A stretch of DNA of 13,411 bases, taken from contig JAJYGE010000180.1 in NCBI GenBank assembly GCA_021785155.1, positions 1 to 13,411 of the forward strand. The letters run 5' to 3'. This stretch comes from Planctomycetota bacterium (lineage in GTDB: Bacteria > Planctomycetota > Phycisphaerae > WQYP01). A program made the position numbers and the translations under genes. This document shows, piece by piece, positions 1 to 7,558 of this stretch (its first letter is position 1; each line of letters opens with the position of its first letter). Under the pieces are notes generated by a model. The model was not told the DNA's origin. It made no database searches and saw only the letters and a list, made by a program, of their open reading frames with translations.

Positions 1-68
1 TCCGATCTTCCCGCAAGGCCGACGGCCAAAATCAAAACACCGAAACCAAACATTTGCATCCTGCGCAT
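1..68 (-). CDS. N-terminus of an unidentified membrane or exported protein (partial)
   Basis: An open frame on the minus strand runs off the left edge. From the ATG at 68 it reads M-R-R-M-Q-M-F-G-F-G-V-L-I-L-A-V-G-L-A-G-R-S, a positively charged start followed by a hydrophobic stretch, as in a signal peptide or first membrane helix. I chose this start because GGAG lies 8 nt upstream of it. In-frame ATGs at 101 and 95 lack a ribosome site, and the ATG at 53 has an AGGA 5 nt upstream, so it is an alternative. An in-frame stop sits just before the ATG at 101. The gene follows the small membrane protein by about 90 nt on the same strand, so it may be the fourth gene of that operon. With only about 22 codons visible the family cannot be named. 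Confidence 0.4.
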   Translation of the reverse strand, partial: MRRMQMFGFGVLILAVGLAGRS

Positions 69-159
69 GAGAAGCGCTCCACCAAAAGACACCATCCACA
101 TGTTTCATTGTTCGCTTGTAAGCCTGCCTTGTCAACCCATCCTAATAGCGCACCCGGTT

Positions 160-396
160 TCAGGAAGGCGATTGATTGGCGCGTTTTGCCTTTGCGGGCA
201 CTACTGGTGTTCCCGCCGGTATGGTGGCGGGCGCGGGTTGTGTCGCGGCGGGCGCGGTTTCGGATTGGCCTGATTTGAGCACACGGGCAAAACTGACAAT
301 AATCAGCGTCAACAGAATCAGCAGGTAAATCCGCAAGGCCATGAGCGATATTTTAACCAGTGGTGTCATTTTCATTCGTGGCATCGGGCACCCCAT
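160..396 (-). CDS. Small single-span membrane protein, unknown function
   Basis: A predicted protein of up to 78 residues. It has a short basic N-terminus, one strongly hydrophobic helix at about residues 13-38 (leucine/isoleucine rich), and an Ala/Pro/Thr-rich tail of about 35 residues ending in a basic segment. This is the shape of a small membrane-anchored protein with a disordered tail. It begins 13 nt after the stop of the CBS-domain gene and is on the same strand, so it is probably co-transcribed with the transporter and its CBS partner. The start is uncertain: ATG codons at residues 1, 5, 8 and 10 are all possible, and no clear Shine-Dalgarno site decides between them. I do not recognise a family. 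A role as an accessory subunit of the NRAMP-like transporter is only a guess from position. It could also be a chance open frame, but the helix and the tight spacing argue for a real gene. Confidence 0.5.
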   Translation of the reverse strand: MGCPMPRMKMTPLVKISLMALRIYLLILLTLIIVSFARVLKSGQSETAPAATQPAPATIPAGTPVVPAKAKRANQSPS

Positions 397-409
397 ATTG
401 ATTGAAGAG

Positions 410-1741
410 TCAAACTCGCAGACGGCTCATAAGCCCCTTGGTTATATCGTTAAAGTGAATTACCCCCAACAGGTGGTCACGACGATCCACCACCGGTAAC
501 ATCCTAAAATGGTATTTCAGGAACAACTCCGCCAGATCATCGCGCGTGTCATCGGCTTCGGCCGTCACCACCGGGGAAACCATAATCTCACCGAGAGACT
601 GCTGATCCCGGGCCAATACAAGGTCGCGCAGATCGACCACGCCCAGGAGCGTCTTATCATCGGGTTCAATGACGTAAATGTACGATATCGCATCATGCGG
701 CTTGCCCGAACTTCGGATAAGGGCCAGTACAGCGCCAACCAATGCTTCTTTCGGCAGCGCCAGGTAATCCGCACTGAGCATGGATTGCGCCACCGATTCC
801 CTTTGTGACAGCAGTTCCCCTATTCGCTGGGCCTGATCGGCGGGCAGAAGCCGCAGCATCTTCGCCGCATCCTCATGCGGTAAAACCGATAGCAAATCCG
901 CAAGTTGCGGAATGGACATTTCCTGAAGAATCTTTGTGGCGCGCTCCTGCCGCAAATCCGCAATCAACTGCCGCTGGGTACGCGGCTCGGCCTCCGCCAG
1001 GGTTTCCGCGGCAGTCTCAGGCTCCAGTGCCGAAAACAGGGCCTGCTGCTCCTTGCCGGTAAGTTCTTCCAGCGTGTCCGCCAGATCTTCGGGCGGTAGT
1101 TCCTCAATCTGTTTGCGCGTGATGGATAACCGCACCGCATCCTTGGTCACCGCATCTTCCAGCGACAGAGGCTGCACATACCGCCAGTTAATAAAGTGCT
1201 CCCGGGCGTGAAATATACGCGAAATTCCCCATCGGCGGAGAAATCCATTAAATGAGGTATCGACATGAATCAAAATCATACGGTCGTGCGAGACCAGCAG
1301 GTGTATATCATTGACCACCTCAGTGCGCCGGCCATCCATGTCAAAAATTGTTTTGCCCATGAGGTGTGACTCAAGCAGTATCCATCCCGGCTGATCGATA
1401 AAACATGGAAATCCGGCTCCGTACTTGATCGTGGCCGGGTCCGGTTGATCGGGTGGGGAGACAAATACAAAATCATCGTCAATGCGGGTGACTTTGGCCC
1501 ATGGAATAAGTTCGGCAGGCTTCCCCCATCCGTGTTCGACCACAATGCCGACGGCGTCGGGGTAGGCCTCGGTCATTTTGAAGGCGATATCCGAAATTTT
1601 ACCGACACGTTCAGAAATTTTACTCAAACATATCTTACGCCCGCGCAGTTCAGAATAATAGAACGTTTTATAATCACGGGCGACGCCGACTGGTCCAAAC
1701 GGAGCCGGTGTTGGAGAAGAGCTTGAGGATGGTATTGGCAT
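410..1741 (-). CDS. Soluble PRC-barrel / MgtE-N / CBS-pair protein, probable cation-sensing partner of the transporter
   Basis: A predicted cytosolic protein of 443 residues without membrane helices. In order: a Ser/Pro-rich start; a PRC-barrel-like segment at about 27-95 (G-K-I-S-D-I-A-F); a second PRC-like segment at about 127-165 (M-G-K-T-I-F-D-M-D-G); an MgtE N-terminal superhelical domain at about 206-310, with helices of the E-L-P-P-E-D-L-A-D type; and a pair of CBS motifs at about 320-443. In MgtE channels the N and CBS domains bind Mg2+ and gate the pore. Here the MgtE pore domain is absent. I placed the start at 1741 (ATG, M-P-I-P-S-S-S) instead of the upstream in-frame ATG at 1897: the latter would overlap the end of the NRAMP gene by about 140 bases, and its first 52 residues are unlike the family. 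The 1741 start lies 17 nt past the NRAMP stop, with a G-rich stretch before it. Context suggests it senses Mg2+ or a nucleotide and modulates the neighbouring transporter; this is inference. Confidence 0.82.
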   Translation of the reverse strand: MPIPSSSSSPTPAPFGPVGVARDYKTFYYSELRGRKICLSKISERVGKISDIAFKMTEAYPDAVGIVVEHGWGKPAELIPWAKVTRIDDDFVFVSPPDQPDPATIKYGAGFPCFIDQPGWILLESHLMGKTIFDMDGRRTEVVNDIHLLVSHDRMILIHVDTSFNGFLRRWGISRIFHAREHFINWRYVQPLSLEDAVTKDAVRLSITRKQIEELPPEDLADTLEELTGKEQQALFSALEPETAAETLAEAEPRTQRQLIADLRQERATKILQEMSIPQLADLLSVLPHEDAAKMLRLLPADQAQRIGELLSQRESVAQSMLSADYLALPKEALVGAVLALIRSSGKPHDAISYIYVIEPDDKTLLGVVDLRDLVLARDQQSLGEIMVSPVVTAEADDTRDDLAELFLKYHFRMLPVVDRRDHLLGVIHFNDITKGLMSRLRV

Positions 1742-1758
1742 AGTTACAACCCGCCCTG

Positions 1759-3129
1759 TCAAAGCCAATGGAAGAAACGACCAGCGTGGTGCCAGAACGC
1801 AGGTTCCATCACATCCGGAAATATCTGTGTTATACCATACAACGTCGAAACCAGAATGACGAACAACGCGATGGACCAATTGGCGATGTTCTGCCATCGG
1901 GTATTGACATATTTCCCCATCACGTCCTTGTCGTTGAGTATCAGGATCAGAAAAAAGAGGCTCGATGGCAGCAACGTCACCGCCACAACCTGCACAAAAA
2001 TGGTGATGTCATTCTGCACCGCAATGCTGGCCGTGACCGAAACGATTCCCGCCGCCAGCAACATGGCCACATACGCCACATAAAACCAGGGCGCGTCGCG
2101 CACGGATTTATTCAATGAATGCGCCCAGCCGAACAATTCGCCCAGCGCCCAGCTTGTGGAAAGCGATACACACAACGCCCCCAGCAGGCCCGCATCAAAT
2201 AATCCGATGGCAAACAAAACCTCCGCCCACCGGCCCCAATCGGTTCCATGCGGCATGACCTTCGGCATTTGCAGGGCGGCTTGTTGCGCGGAGGTCACCA
2301 CGATATGTCCGTGCGGGTTGAAATAAAATACGCCGGCGGTGGCGATGATGATGAACGCCGCCACAATGCACGTCAGCAGTGAGCCGGCCAGCGTGTCAAT
2401 TTTTCCCATTTTGATGTCGTGGACATCCATGCCCTTGTCCACCACCGCCGACTGCTGAAAAAATATCTGCCAGGGCGTGATGGTCGTGCCGATATTGGCC
2501 ATAATCAGCGTGATCATGGCCGTCATGGGCAGAATCCCGACCAGTGTCGGCGCGTAGAACCCCTTGCCCACCGCCAGCCAGCCTTCTTTGACGTTGCCGG
2601 TTTGCATCGCCCAGAATGCCGCCGGGATATATACAAAATTAAAGAGACAGAAAAGCATGGTGAGTTTTTCAAACGTCCAGTATTTTCCCGTCACCACGAT
2701 CATGAAAAGCAGCAACGTGACGCCAAGGAATGTAACCCACGCGGGAATGCCGAAGATGCTCATGGCCTGCGTCATGCCGATGTATTCCGTGACCAGCGTA
2801 AGCCAATTGACCACCGCCAGGTCAAAGATGGAAAAGCATCCCCAGAATGGGCCGAAGGAATCAAATATCGCCTCCGCATGTCCGCGCTTGGTCACCGCGC
2901 CCAGCCGCACCGTCATTTCCTGCACGTAATAGGCCATCGGCACCAGAATAATGAACGCCCAAAGCAGGTTAAATCCTGTTAAGGCCCCCGTCTGCACGTA
3001 GGTGGAGATGCCGCCGGCATCATTGTCGGCAATCATGGTAATCATGCCCGGACCAATCACCGCCGCCAGAAGCAGCATTCGGCGCTTGGACCGTCCCAGC
3101 CAGTGAATACTTTTATTGATCCAATACAC
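1759..3129 (-). CDS. NRAMP-superfamily divalent cation transporter with non-canonical metal site
   Basis: A 456-residue polytopic inner-membrane protein with about 11 hydrophobic segments and the NRAMP (SLC11, LeuT-fold) pattern G-P-G-M-I near residue 26. The two unwound helices that bind metal are recognisable but altered. In helix 1 the usual D-P-G-N is D37-A-G-G40, so the Asp is kept and the Asn is lost. In helix 6 the usual A-x-x-M-P-H-N is T215-T-I-T218-P-W-Q221, so the Met that selects for Mn2+/Fe2+ is Thr and the following His is Trp. Loss of this Met is known in NRAMP-related Mg2+ transporters (NRMT), so Mg2+ or another hard cation is the likeliest substrate; that is inference. The start is a GTG at 3129 with GGGTGA just upstream; an ATG at residue 18 is a poorer alternative because it would cut the first helix short. 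The gene leads an operon with the MgtE-N/CBS protein 17 nt behind it. Confidence 0.88.
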   Translation of the reverse strand: MYWINKSIHWLGRSKRRMLLLAAVIGPGMITMIADNDAGGISTYVQTGALTGFNLLWAFIILVPMAYYVQEMTVRLGAVTKRGHAEAIFDSFGPFWGCFSIFDLAVVNWLTLVTEYIGMTQAMSIFGIPAWVTFLGVTLLLFMIVVTGKYWTFEKLTMLFCLFNFVYIPAAFWAMQTGNVKEGWLAVGKGFYAPTLVGILPMTAMITLIMANIGTTITPWQIFFQQSAVVDKGMDVHDIKMGKIDTLAGSLLTCIVAAFIIIATAGVFYFNPHGHIVVTSAQQAALQMPKVMPHGTDWGRWAEVLFAIGLFDAGLLGALCVSLSTSWALGELFGWAHSLNKSVRDAPWFYVAYVAMLLAAGIVSVTASIAVQNDITIFVQVVAVTLLPSSLFFLILILNDKDVMGKYVNTRWQNIANWSIALFVILVSTLYGITQIFPDVMEPAFWHHAGRFFHWL

Positions 3130-3168
3130 CGCTCACCCGATGGTACAACGCCAAATCCATAAATGACA

Positions 3169-3210
3169 CGCCCGGCAGGAGGTCATTGCTATTGTGCGTT
3201 ACACCGGGCG
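3169..3210 (-). other. Inverted repeat in the leader of the NRAMP operon
   Basis: CGCCCGG at 3169-3175 and CCGGGCG at 3204-3210 can pair as a 7-bp GC stem around a loop of 28 nt. They lie between the proposed promoter and the GTG start, inside a leader of about 135 nt. The loop contains no T-tract, so this is not a plain terminator. It does not match the M-box or the yybP-ykoY manganese riboswitch as far as I can judge by eye. Confidence 0.3.
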
Positions 3211-3270
3211 CACAAAATCATCCCACTACCAAGACACCTTTTCCCAGGCACTTCAACGCCGGGGAAATAA

Positions 3271-3299
3271 ATTATGTCAGTGCATCCACGATTTGTCAC
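3271..3299 (-). promoter_or_regulatory. Probable sigma70 promoter of the NRAMP/CBS operon
   Basis: Read on the minus strand, GTGACA (3299-3294, 5 of 6 matches to the -35 consensus) is followed after exactly 17 nt by CATAAT (3276-3271, 5 of 6 matches to the -10 consensus). Transcription would begin near 3264 and give a leader of about 135 nt before the GTG start at 3129, long enough to hold a regulatory structure. Confidence 0.5.
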
Positions 3300-3746
3300 G
3301 CGAAAAGCGCTAATTTTGCGATAATAAATTACTGGTAATAGGTTAAGGCCTGTTCTATTCGCCACCAACCGTAGTGATGGCAGCAAGCAATAAGAAAGAC
3401 CGAATCGCCGAAATCAGTTGAATGGCACGAATAGGGTGTGCCCATTTTTGTCAGGATTCGTAAAACGCAGCGCCATCAGTTAGCTATAAGAATGTGGTGA
3501 AAAGAGGTAGTGAGAAAAAGCGGGGATGCCTCAAAGAAATGAAATTGTGGACCGACGGGAGTTCCGTCGGCAAGCAGCGCAATGCACTACGGTAACGCGT
3601 CCGGCAATACGAAAAGGCCTTTGCCCTGCGAACCTTGCTCTGTAATAGAACGTCAAGGACCGTCCCGGCGCGCCGTGGACGCTACGGTAACTGGAAGATT
3701 CCTGATACACACGGGCACACCCCACAATGATTGGTATGGCCGGACA
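3300..3746. other. Non-coding stretch between the divergent NRAMP and symporter promoters
   Basis: I see no convincing gene in these roughly 450 bases. The open frames crossing it have no ribosome site and no recognisable domain. It holds a compact hairpin at 3552-3570 (listed separately) and a 10-base direct repeat CTACGGTAAC at 3587-3596 and 3682-3691, spaced 95 nt, that might be a binding site. The region between about 3300 and 3550 is AT-richer than the flanking genes. Confidence 0.5.
3552..3570. repeat. Compact palindrome, possible REP-like element
   Basis: CCGACGG (3552-3558), a 5-nt loop, then CCGTCGG (3564-3570) form a perfect 7-bp stem. No T-tract follows on either strand, so an intrinsic terminator is unlikely. 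Arms and loop length resemble those of the palindrome at 10420-10446: left arm identical over 7 bases, right arm 6 of 7. This suggests two members of one dispersed palindromic family. Confidence 0.4.
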
Positions 3747-3776
3747 CTTACAGATATCTTTGTCCTCCCGTATAAT
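3747..3776 (+). promoter_or_regulatory. Probable sigma70 promoter of the sugar symporter gene
   Basis: A perfect -10 hexamer TATAAT lies at 3771-3776. CTTACA at 3747-3752 (4 of 6 matches) stands 18 nt upstream as the -35. Transcription would start near 3783, leaving a leader of about 55 nt before the ATG at 3836. Confidence 0.55.
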
Positions 3777-3835
3777 TCATCCCGGCGGTCGGCCCATACA
3801 AAATTACGCGATTGTCTGCCAAGGAGAAAACGTTT

Positions 3836-5350
3836 ATGTCCAGCCATGCTGAAAACGCATTTAACGCTTCCACCGGAGATCCTGTTCCGGGCCTTGGCCC
3901 GATTATTATTGCCGTGGTTGCCGCCGCGTTGGCGGGGCTGCTGTTTGGTTATGATACGGGTGTGGCGTCGGGGATTCAGGGTTATCTACAAACCTATTTT
4001 CACCTCAGCAACACGCAGCTTGGCTTCGCCATCGGCTGTTTGGAATTGGGTGCGGTGCCTGGAGCCATGTTCGCCGGTACCTTGGCGGATCACTTTGGCC
4101 GCAAGAAATTGCTTATCGTCTGCGCCTTGCTTTTTGCCGCATCGGGTGTGTTGTCCGCCATACCCCGGTCGTTCATGGAATTGGTAGTTGCCCGTGTGAT
4201 TGGTGGCGTGGCCATCGGAGCCTCCTCCATGATCGCTCCCGTATATATCGCGGAGATATCCCCGGAAAGACATCGTGGCCGACTCTGCTCCCTGTTTCAG
4301 CTTGGCATTGTCGTGGGCATCGCGGTGGTTTATTGGGTGAATTACTTCATTCTCAATGCCGGCAACCACATTAACGCGGCCCACCAATTGACGGGGACCA
4401 ACTGGAATCAGACCATGGGCTGGCGCTGGATGCTCGGATCGGAAACATTGCCAGCAATCGTTTTTTTTCTCATGATCGTCGCGGTACCGGAAAGTCCACG
4501 CTGGCTGGTGATAAATGATCGCGAGGAACAGGGACGGAAGATTCTCACGCGCCATGTGGGTGCGGCGCGTGCGGATCGGGAAATCCAGGCGGTTAAAGAA
4601 ATGGCCGCTCAGGAAGAGGGAAGATTTTCCGAACTGTTTACCCCACGATTTCTCTTGCCATTGTTCATCGCCCTGTTTCTGGCCGTATTTTCACAATTCA
4701 GCGGCATTAACTCCATTATTTATTATGCCCCGCGCATATTTGCCGCAGCGGGCATGAAAACCGCCAATGCCTTTGGTTCCACCGCGCTGGTGGGAATGGT
4801 GAATTTGGCTTTTACATTCATTGCCGTGGGCTTTGTGGACAAAGCTGGACGAAAACTGTTACTGGCGATCGGCACGGCCATTCAGGTGGTGGCCTTGGCA
4901 TCCGTGGGGCTGATCTTCGCCTTTGCCGATCGTGTGCAGGGAAAGTCGATGGTGCATGGTCATCTTGTTTCCACCATGGTGATTCATTTCAGCCAGGGGC
5001 AAATTGTGATTTTGCTCACGAGCATATTGACATTTATCGCCGCATTCGCCATGGCAATGGGCCCCATGCCGTGGATTATCATCTCCGAAATTTTCCCCGC
5101 CAGAATCCGCGGTCGGGCGGCATCCGTAGGCGTGCTGACGCTCTGGATTGCGGTTTATGTCGTGGCGCAAACCTTTCCAATGCTCAAGCACAGCGTGGGG
5201 CTGACCGTGACCTACTTTATCTATTCCGGCTGTTCCCTGATCAGCTTCCTGTTTGTGCTGCTGGTGCTGCCAGAAACCAAGGGCAAAACGCTCGAAGAAA
5301 TTGAAGCGTACTGGCATCATCGGCATGAGAATAAATCCGCCGGAATGTAA
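3836..5350 (+). CDS. XylE-like sugar/H+ symporter (MFS sugar porter family)
   Basis: A 504-residue inner-membrane protein with the 12-helix sugar porter pattern. Visible signatures: G-Y-D-T-G at 38-42 with the proton-coupling Asp40, D-H-F-G-R-K-K at 85-91, P-E-S-P-R-W-L at 218-224, S-Q-F-S-G-I-N at 286-292 followed by Y-Y-A-P, G-P-M-P-W at 409-413, and P-E-T-K-G-K-T-L-E-E-I-E at 479-490. The extended loop before G-W-R-W and the long segment before the tenth helix are also found in E. coli XylE, so that subfamily fits best. Of the paired glutamines that bind sugar in XylE, the first is Ser and the second (Gln287) is kept; Asn292 is kept. The start at 3836 has AAGGAG 9 nt upstream; the in-frame TTG at 3812 has nothing. 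The substrate is not fixed by sequence: D-xylose, glucose or another monosaccharide is possible, and L-rhamnose is only suggested by the locus. Confidence 0.9.
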   Translation: MSSHAENAFNASTGDPVPGLGPIIIAVVAAALAGLLFGYDTGVASGIQGYLQTYFHLSNTQLGFAIGCLELGAVPGAMFAGTLADHFGRKKLLIVCALLFAASGVLSAIPRSFMELVVARVIGGVAIGASSMIAPVYIAEISPERHRGRLCSLFQLGIVVGIAVVYWVNYFILNAGNHINAAHQLTGTNWNQTMGWRWMLGSETLPAIVFFLMIVAVPESPRWLVINDREEQGRKILTRHVGAARADREIQAVKEMAAQEEGRFSELFTPRFLLPLFIALFLAVFSQFSGINSIIYYAPRIFAAAGMKTANAFGSTALVGMVNLAFTFIAVGFVDKAGRKLLLAIGTAIQVVALASVGLIFAFADRVQGKSMVHGHLVSTMVIHFSQGQIVILLTSILTFIAAFAMAMGPMPWIIISEIFPARIRGRAASVGVLTLWIAVYVVAQTFPMLKHSVGLTVTYFIYSGCSLISFLFVLLVLPETKGKTLEEIEAYWHHRHENKSAGM

Positions 5351-5436
5351 CGCCCAATACACGGTTATTCAGCCGGGGCGAAGGCAATTGCACAGCGTCA
5401 CCTCGGGAAATTATTTCGGTCGCGTGCCTGAAGGTA

Positions 5437-5504
5437 GTGTCGGACAAGATGCGCGACACCCAGAGTGGCGAGCTGAAAACCTCGCGCCTATGTGAGACAT
5501 CTTG
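5437..5504 (+). other. Nested inverted repeats in the spacer after the symporter
   Basis: Three pairings are seen in 68 bases: GTGTCG (5437-5442) with CGACAC (5454-5459); GCGAG (5468-5472) with CTCGC (5481-5485), loop 8 nt; and CAAGATG (5445-5451) with CATCTTG (5498-5504). The third uses the loop of the first, so the RNA would form a pseudoknot or switch between two folds. No T-tract follows. It ends 55 nt before the start of the pseudogene. It may be a leader structure, a 3' end of the symporter mRNA, or chance. Confidence 0.25.
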
Positions 5505-5559
5505 ATTGCGTCGCAGCCGCGGCAAGGTTTGATTATCGCGTTAAGATTGCAGGTGCCCC

Positions 5560-7168
5560 ATGAGCCGAATCGCCAGAACGCTGATCATTTCAGCGATGCT
5601 TTCACCGGTAGTGCTCGCTGCCGGGGTCGGCATCTATCTCTGGCCGCGTTACCATCAGACCATCATTATCAGCCACGGAACCACTTTTATCACTCGGCCC
5701 CTGCATGAAGACGGAACGCCGAACTACATTGCCGCGTTTAACGCAATCGCAGGCCACGGCATTAAGTCCCATGATAACGCGGCAATTCCACTGCTCTTGA
5801 TCCTGCGCCCACACGAATCTGTGCTGCTGCCGTATTGGCACAGCGAAATTAAGGCGCTTGGTGTGGCCAGGTTAACGCACAAACGGAGTGAAACCGGATC
5901 CCCTACGGCATTATCCCGAAAGCTCGCCCCTGATCCAAATAAGCGGAATATTCCCCCGAGCGCCAAGGGCATGGTTTCGGGCCTGCGATGCATGTGGCAC
6001 CATCAGGGTAAGGCTGGGAGAATATTGGGAGAAGAACTTCAAAGAGCGGAGCGGCGGGCCTGGGTGGCGTCGGAAGCTCCGGCCTTAGCCACGTACCTTG
6101 ATACCAACGCAGTTGCATTTAGATATTTGCGGCGCGCGGCGGCACTTCCGCGTTTTTTTTCTGCCCTTGGTGCGGGGGACACGGCAGTTCGCCCCGATGG
6201 CCTTTGTGTCCATGCCGTGGCTCTCGCAGCTAAAGTCGCGGTCGCGGAGTCTGCTTGCGAGGGCCAACCTGGACCTAGGGAAAAATAACGTGGCGGGGTG
6301 TGAGGCCAATCTCATCGCGATCCATCAAATCGGCCGCCTGCTTGCACAGGAGCCCAAGCTCATAATCTATTTCAGCGCGCTGGGGATCGACCGCATGGCC
6401 GATAGGGGGGATAGAATTCTGCTGACGGCTCCGGGATTAAACAAACGGGATGCGGCAAACTACCTGCGCCGGCTATTGCATTTGCCGGCGATGCCCACAA
6501 TCACCGCAGCGATCGATATTGGAGAGCGCATGGGACAACTCGATATGTGCGTCTCGTTCTACCGTGACATTTTTGGTAATCCGGAAAATAATCCCGGATC
6601 AGCCGACATTAACGGGCGGTTTTTTGCCAAGTTTATCAACTGGAACCCAACACTGGTACGGTTTAACAGGGGGTTCAATCTACTTGACAGATATGCGGCA
6701 GTGCCCGTGTACTCAAGGCGGGCGGAGCAGATGCAAGCGGCGATGCGAACCATGGCGGCGAGAATCAGGCGGCTGCGACTGGGGCCATTTGGGCAGACGC
6801 CAAATCATATTATCAGCCAACTTCTGCGATCCGATTTTCACGATATCCCCGGGGCGTGCCGTCTTGCGGCATGTGAAAAAGCCTGCACACGGCTCACGCG
6901 TATTGGCTTTGCGTTGGCGGCATACCGTTTGGAGCACGGCGGCTATCCGACGGCTTTGACCGAACTGTGCCCGCAATATCTGCCGACAATTCCATTGAAT
7001 CCTCTGACCGGATAACCACCGATTTATATCCGCACCGCTTCGGACTACAGGCTTTCCGCGCCGGATCCTTTTACACATAAGGGCAGGCCATGGCAATTCC
7101 GCCGTGGTTTAATTATTCAAATTCCGCAAGTCGTCAAATCAGATCATAAGAACATCTCATTGCCGTGA
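5560..7168 (+). pseudogene. Decayed planctomycete-type membrane-anchored protein, frameshift plus premature stop
   Basis: Two overlapping frames form one former protein. The first part starts at 5560 (AGGTG upstream) with a signal anchor at residues 8-30 and runs in frame to the end of a run of eight T at 6153-6160. Removing one T joins P-R-F-F directly to L-P-L-V-R-G-T-R-Q-F-A-P-M in the other frame, which continues through a helical repeat-like middle to R-L-T-R-I-G-F-A-L-A-A-Y-R-L-E-H-G-G-Y-P near 6895-6951. That ends at a TAA (7013-7015) after P-L-T-G, where homologues of this kind usually carry Lys. Beyond it the same frame reads P-P-I-Y-I-R-T-A-S-D-Y-R-L, the expected continuation, to a TGA at 7166. 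Restored, the protein would be 535 residues. Such proteins with an N-terminal anchor and a pilin-like C-terminal Y-P motif are frequent in Planctomycetota; their function is unknown to me. The shift might be a sequencing error or transcriptional slippage, but two independent lesions favour decay. Confidence 0.75.
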
Positions 7169-7305
7169 TATTGTCCCGATAAAAATAGTCCGCATCCTGC
7201 TGGTCGTCCGCCGCGAAAATTCCCAAATTTTGCGCGCGTTTGCCCCATTATGAAACGCTGACCAAGTTGAATACTTAATGGTCCGTGGATACGCCGTAGC
7301 TTTTC

Positions 7306-7332
7306 ATGGCCCGCCCACTGTTCGCGGGCCAT
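7306..7332 (-). terminator. Strong GC hairpin downstream of the Trm112-family gene
   Basis: ATGGCCCGC (7306-7314) and GCGGGCCAT (7324-7332) form a perfect 9-bp stem with a 9-nt loop, 11 nt past the stop of the Trm112-family gene on the minus strand. No U-tract follows, so it is either a non-canonical terminator or a 3'-end stabilising hairpin. It also lies between the convergent pseudogene and this gene. Confidence 0.4.
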
Positions 7333-7342
7333 ATTGATGGAT

Positions 7343-7558
7343 CTACCCCGGTATCTGGGCGGCGAATTTCCGGCGGAATTCTTCCAGCGAGGTGATGCCC
7401 GGCGGTAATTCCGCCTGATCTATCAGCAGCACGGGAATGCCATCACGAATGGGATACCGCAGGCCGCCCACCTCGCCGACGAGGTAATCGCCTTCCTGGT
7501 GCAGGCGACTTCGCGTTAATGGGCAGACCAGAATTTCAAGCAATTCCGAATCCAACAT
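7343..7558 (-). CDS. Trm112/YcaR-family small protein (UPF0434)
   Basis: A 71-residue protein of typical family length. It begins with L-L-E-I-L-V-C-P-L-T, followed by the family's L-R-Y-P-I-R-D-G-I-P-V-L-L segment at about residues 33-45. Of the zinc-ribbon cysteines only the one in V-C-P (Cys12) is present, as is usual in bacterial YcaR-like members. Eukaryotic Trm112 activates methyltransferases; the role of the bacterial proteins is poorly defined. AGGAG lies 5 nt before the ATG, which makes the start secure. It is on the same strand as the glycosidase gene but separated from it by about 300 bases, so it likely has its own promoter. Confidence 0.88.
   Translation of the reverse strand: MLDSELLEILVCPLTRSRLHQEGDYLVGEVGGLRYPIRDGIPVLLIDQAELPPGITSLEEFRRKFAAQIPG

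Noticed and set aside
1548..1562. Short CCGACG/CGTCGG palindrome within the CBS gene
   Set aside because: Its one-base loop and coding context make it a likely chance match, not a third copy of the palindromic element.
1742..1897. Longer N-terminus of the CBS protein from the ATG at 1897
   Set aside because: It would overlap the last helix of the NRAMP gene in another frame, has no family-like sequence, and a start at 1741 fits the operon spacing.
3130..3270. M-box (Mg2+) riboswitch before the NRAMP-like gene
   Set aside because: I looked for the conserved segments of the M-box on the minus strand and did not find them; the predicted leader is also rather short for one.
3582..3835. Plus-strand open frame leading into the symporter region
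   Set aside because: It has no ribosome site or domain and continues as an out-of-frame shadow through the symporter gene.
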